Shown here one piece after another: positions 62,801 through 64,000 of a stretch of 64,000 nucleotides of DNA. Within the stretch, counting starts at the first letter, position 1. Every line of letters starts with the position of its first letter. The stretch is from Flavobacteriales bacterium (GTDB lineage: Bacteria; Bacteroidota; Bacteroidia; Flavobacteriales_F; PHOS-HE28), in contig JADKGB010000009.1 of NCBI GenBank assembly GCA_016717225.1, positions 1 through 64,000 on the forward strand, read 5' to 3'. A program made the translations under genes and the position numbers. The notes under the pieces are model-generated. The model was not told the DNA's origin, ran no database searches, and saw nothing but the letters and a program-made list of their open reading frames with translations.

Positions 62801-63267
62801 ACGATCGCCGTAAAAAAGGAGGACATAGCATATACCTCCCCCTCTACGGCGCTGAACCAGAACGAATCACTCCAGGTGTAGGCGAGGGCTCCAACGATCC
62901 CGCTACCGATCACCGCGATCAGTTTGCCTGCCGTCATTTCCTCATCACCATCGCGCGTAGCCAGTTTTTTGGCCATGTGCGTGATGCTCCAGAACAGGAA
63001 CAGGATGGTGAACGCACTGCACAAGGCGCTCAGCGTGTTTACCGCGGCTGGAACGTTCTCCGGGGAGACGAACGCACTGGATATCCGGGCAAGGATCATG
63101 AAAAGTGGCGCCCCTGGTGGGTGGCCAACCTCCACTTTGTAGGCTGTGGCTATGAATTCCCCGCAATCCCAGAAGCTTGCCGTGGGCTCAATAGTGGAGA
63201 TATACGTGTAGGCCGCCACCAGGAATACGAGCCATCCGGTGACGATGTTCAACTTCTTGAAATCCAT
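59890..63267 (-). CDS. DUF2723 family membrane protein (GT117-like, protein O-mannosyltransferase-like)
   Basis: Predicted 1125 residues. ATG 63267 gives MDFKKLNIVTGWLVFLVAAY, then the conserved family start TIEPTASFWDCGEFIATAYK and VGHPPGAPLFMILARI, with the acidic residues of the first periplasmic loop as in GT-C enzymes. Around ten helices lie in the N-terminal half, more follow, and the C-terminal 450 residues are soluble with FTNGDNDTFPLWYAQE and NTDWYIDQMR. In Bacteroidota such proteins are implicated in O-glycosylation of secreted proteins, which would fit the neighbouring surface-adhesin operon; the actual acceptor is unknown. Confidence 0.92.
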   Translation of the reverse strand: MDFKKLNIVTGWLVFLVAAYTYISTIEPTASFWDCGEFIATAYKVEVGHPPGAPLFMILARISSAFVSPENVPAAVNTLSALCSAFTILFLFWSITHMAKKLATRDGDEEMTAGKLIAVIGSGIVGALAYTWSDSFWFSAVEGEVYAMSSFFTAIVFWAILKWESEADQPHNTRWLILIAYLMGLSIGVHLLNLLCIPAIAFVYYFKKYKVTPLGVAYTFVISALILGAIQAIIIPGIVQMAGKFELLFVNDLGMPFNTGNFVYGMLVLGLVVWGLLWSQRNGKVILNTIILGVSVILVGYSTYALIVIRSNANPPIDENNPENVFNLLSYLNREQYGDRPLLTGQFWDSEMSDTREDGSPVYTATYKVMKGNKVDKQLYDGWSAEHYVDGKTGLEITHEYVITDERKGTEPVYEPEFTMLFPRMYSSQPGHVEEYKNWCDFKGVGIRTTDREGKPTIIYKPTQGENLRFFVDYQTNWMYWRYFMWNFAGRQNDIQGHGGILDGNWYTGLKFIDAERLGNQDHLPSSMTTNKAMNKLFLLPMILGLIGLVYQLAKNLRDWSIVMLLFFFTGMAIVVYLNQTPLQPRERDYAYVGSFYAFAIWVGLGVYALFDAARSLSIRDIAFGVGGTIGIGVLKYGVESMVGDNHGVSLCLFYMGGVAGAALGLMYLLRGVKDDRLPGILATALGLAIPIVMVRAEWNDHNRSNRTPARDLAADYLESCPPQAILFTNGDNDTFPLWYAQEVQGIRTDVRVVNLSLLNTDWYIDQMRRKAYESEPVAFGMAAEKYRQGTRDVVAIDPFRKKTGFMDLKKVMAFASDDNNREQIFQRGVRDSYLPTQNFILNADSAFCFGPEGMLTAKDTADFVKEVRWSIKKSYLLKNHVMVLDMLAQNDWKRPICFAVTTGPDSYVGLQDYFRLEGLAYRLTPLFSPRRNPNTYGSVGTDIMYKNVMEKFTWGNMNTDKPVYLDENTLRMTTNLRLQLATLADGLIDEGRKNDAKKVLDLTMEKMPEKNVPYDRIMLPIIEAYYNAGDSSSANAISERLFTIMEENMNFYLSLEPKDAAKVMDDMNLTNMVMERMVQATGMVHKQQPLGAQLLDRYSVLDTLYQEKLEAIANQGRRTTKAKF

Positions 63268-63385
63268 GCTGGGGGTGTGGGTGCGAAGGAGCGCGAAAGT
63301 ACCCAAAGTCATTTGCCAGCACTTGGGGAACGGCGGTGTTGTGGATCTTTCTATTTTCGCGCCGCTTTTCCAAGGAAAGGCAGTC

Positions 63386-63461
63386 TGACCGATGGTGTAA
63401 CTGGCAACACGTCTGATTTTGGTTCAGAAGAGTCCAGGTTCGAGCCCTGGTCGGTCAACCA
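63386..63461 (+). tRNA. tRNA-Gln (anticodon TTG)
   Basis: The acceptor stem TGACCGA pairs with TCGGTCA (63451-63457); discriminator A and an encoded CCA follow (63459-63461). The anticodon stem TCTGA/TCAGA encloses the loop TTTTGGT with anticodon TTG. The T arm contains GTTCGAGCC. No intron or unusual features. Confidence 0.95.
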
Positions 63462-63491
63462 ACAAGAGGGAGTTAACCCCGCGAGGCGGGA

Positions 63492-63591
63492 CGAGGCGGG
63501 TTCTTCAACCTGCGCCGGCCGGCGAAGTTTATCCGGGGCATGCGCGACCGGCCAGCGGGGCCATACCCGAGGCGGGGTCATTCAACCTGCG
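63492..63591. repeat. imperfect direct repeat pair downstream of tRNA-Gln
   Basis: CGAGGCGGGTTCTTCAACC at 63492-63510 (continuing TGCG) recurs as CGAGGCGGGGTCATTCAACC at 63568-63587 (continuing TGCGG), 76 bp apart. CGAGGCGGG occurs a third time at 63482-63490. A 12-bp palindrome CGCCGGCCGGCG (63513-63524) lies between the copies. It does not copy the tRNA 3' end, so it is not an obvious attachment site. 63592-63702 shows no gene. Confidence 0.5.
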
Positions 63592-63702
63592 GAACGCGCA
63601 AAGCCAGTAGCCTACGCCATTACACGATGAAGGAGGACCTGTTCGATCCCCTATAGCCTTACGAAATGTCGGTGCAGGGGTGTCGTCGCAGCTGGTCGCG
63701 CT

Positions 63703-64000
63703 TTATCGGTCCTGATGAGAGCTGGCCTTCATTTCGGCCGGATCCTGTCCGAGCAATTGCACCATGCATTCGTACAATTCCGGCAAAGCTGCTCGGTACA
63801 CAACTGGTTTTTCAAAGAAGTACTCCACGGCCACAGCAAAGAACTCGGCTTGGTCCGTGGCTGCATATTCCCTGAAGAAGCGATCCTCCCCGGCGCGGAT
63901 CCTGGCAGATTCGTCTTCGGCCAATTGCCGCCATTCCAGCAGAATTTTATCACTGAGAAAACCGGTTTCGACGTTGGGTATCCTGTTCTCGAACCAGAGC
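63703..64000 (-). CDS. MtfA-like zinc peptidase family protein, C-terminal part (truncated by window end)
   Basis: The minus-strand frame is open to the window edge, so the N-terminus lies beyond base 64000. The visible end reads EDRFFREYAATDQAEFFAVA, then VEYFFEKPVVYRAALPELYE. The TDQAEFFAVAVEYFFE segment is the C-terminal metal-site region of MtfA (DUF980) peptidases, where the Glu acts as the distal zinc ligand. MtfA in Enterobacteria regulates a glucose transporter; in Bacteroidota its role is unknown. The HExxH motif would lie outside the window. Confidence 0.8.
   Translation of the reverse strand, partial: LWFENRIPNVETGFLSDKILLEWRQLAEDESARIRAGEDRFFREYAATDQAEFFAVAVEYFFEKPVVYRAALPELYECMVQLLGQDPAEMKASSHQDR

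Noticed and set aside
63492..63591. attL/attR pair of an integrated element at tRNA-Gln.
   Set aside because: The repeats do not copy the tRNA 3' end and no integrase, phage or transfer genes are present.

Overview
The window looks like a chromosomal segment from a Bacteroidota bacterium, most likely in or near Flavobacteriales. The evidence is type IX secretion (T9SS) and gliding proteins (three PorP/SprF-like proteins, gliding-motility-associated C-terminal domains, type A sorting tails), a fused CcoN-CcoO oxidase subunit, a NosZ with a lipoprotein-like rather than Tat leader, and a PorE-like OmpA protein. By eye the DNA is GC-rich for this phylum. No phage, insertion sequence, CRISPR array or rRNA was seen; there is one tRNA gene.

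Layout. 1-8.75 kb: the 3' part of a DNA methyltransferase fused to an Mrr-like nuclease, small hypotheticals, a GH16 glycosidase with a polytopic membrane protein, and two T9SS-secreted proteins broken by several apparent frameshifts. 8.9-11.1 kb: an orphan LuxR-type regulator with a degenerate receiver domain, a 42-bp tandem array with a palindrome in every unit, and a fibronectin-III protein followed by a strong terminator. 11.4-19.9 kb: a nitrous oxide reductase locus (heme-copper oxidase-like membrane protein, cytochrome c, nosZ, membrane protein, nosL, nosD, nosF, nosY, fasciclin lipoprotein) and a convergent Rrf2 Fe-S regulator. 20.5-27.3 kb: a cbb3 oxidase operon (ccoS, ccoNO, ccoQ, ccoP, ccoG, ccoH, SafE-like, coiled-coil protein). 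27.3-35.3 kb: a signalling and stress block with two tandem universal stress proteins, a heavy-metal-binding protein, a cysteine dioxygenase-like protein, a PAS histidine kinase, a receiver-Crp/Fnr fusion regulator, a TauE/SafE exporter, a site-2 protease with CBS domains and a flavin reductase. 35.5-59.2 kb: a T9SS surface-adhesin operon with three secreted proteins, two of them giant (3123 and 2678 residues), each followed by a PorP/SprF-like protein and closed by a PorE-like anchor. 59.2-64 kb: polysaccharide deacetylase, DUF2723 glycosyltransferase, tRNA-Gln and a partial MtfA-type peptidase.

How the parts fit. Four divergent or upstream regions in the respiratory/stress half carry the same palindrome, TGAC-N4-GTCA with a purine-rich spacer. 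They lie before the nos genes, the cbb3 operon, the dioxygenase/kinase/regulator operon and its divergent partner, and the second stress protein/protease pair. A Crp/Fnr-type regulator fused to a receiver domain and paired with a soluble PAS kinase is encoded inside that set. I infer an autoregulated low-oxygen or nitrogen-oxide regulon. A second palindrome, CGGAC-N6-GTCCG, occurs only before the nos and fasciclin genes and may belong to the adjacent Rrf2 regulator.

Caveat. At least a dozen apparent frameshifts lie in the first 21 kb, including in conserved genes (nosD, ccoNO, a cytochrome c). Most can be repaired by one base in a short homopolymer, which suggests sequence error, although decay of the two T9SS genes cannot be excluded. 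From about 21 kb onward the reading frames are intact, including open frames of 9.4 and 8.0 kb.
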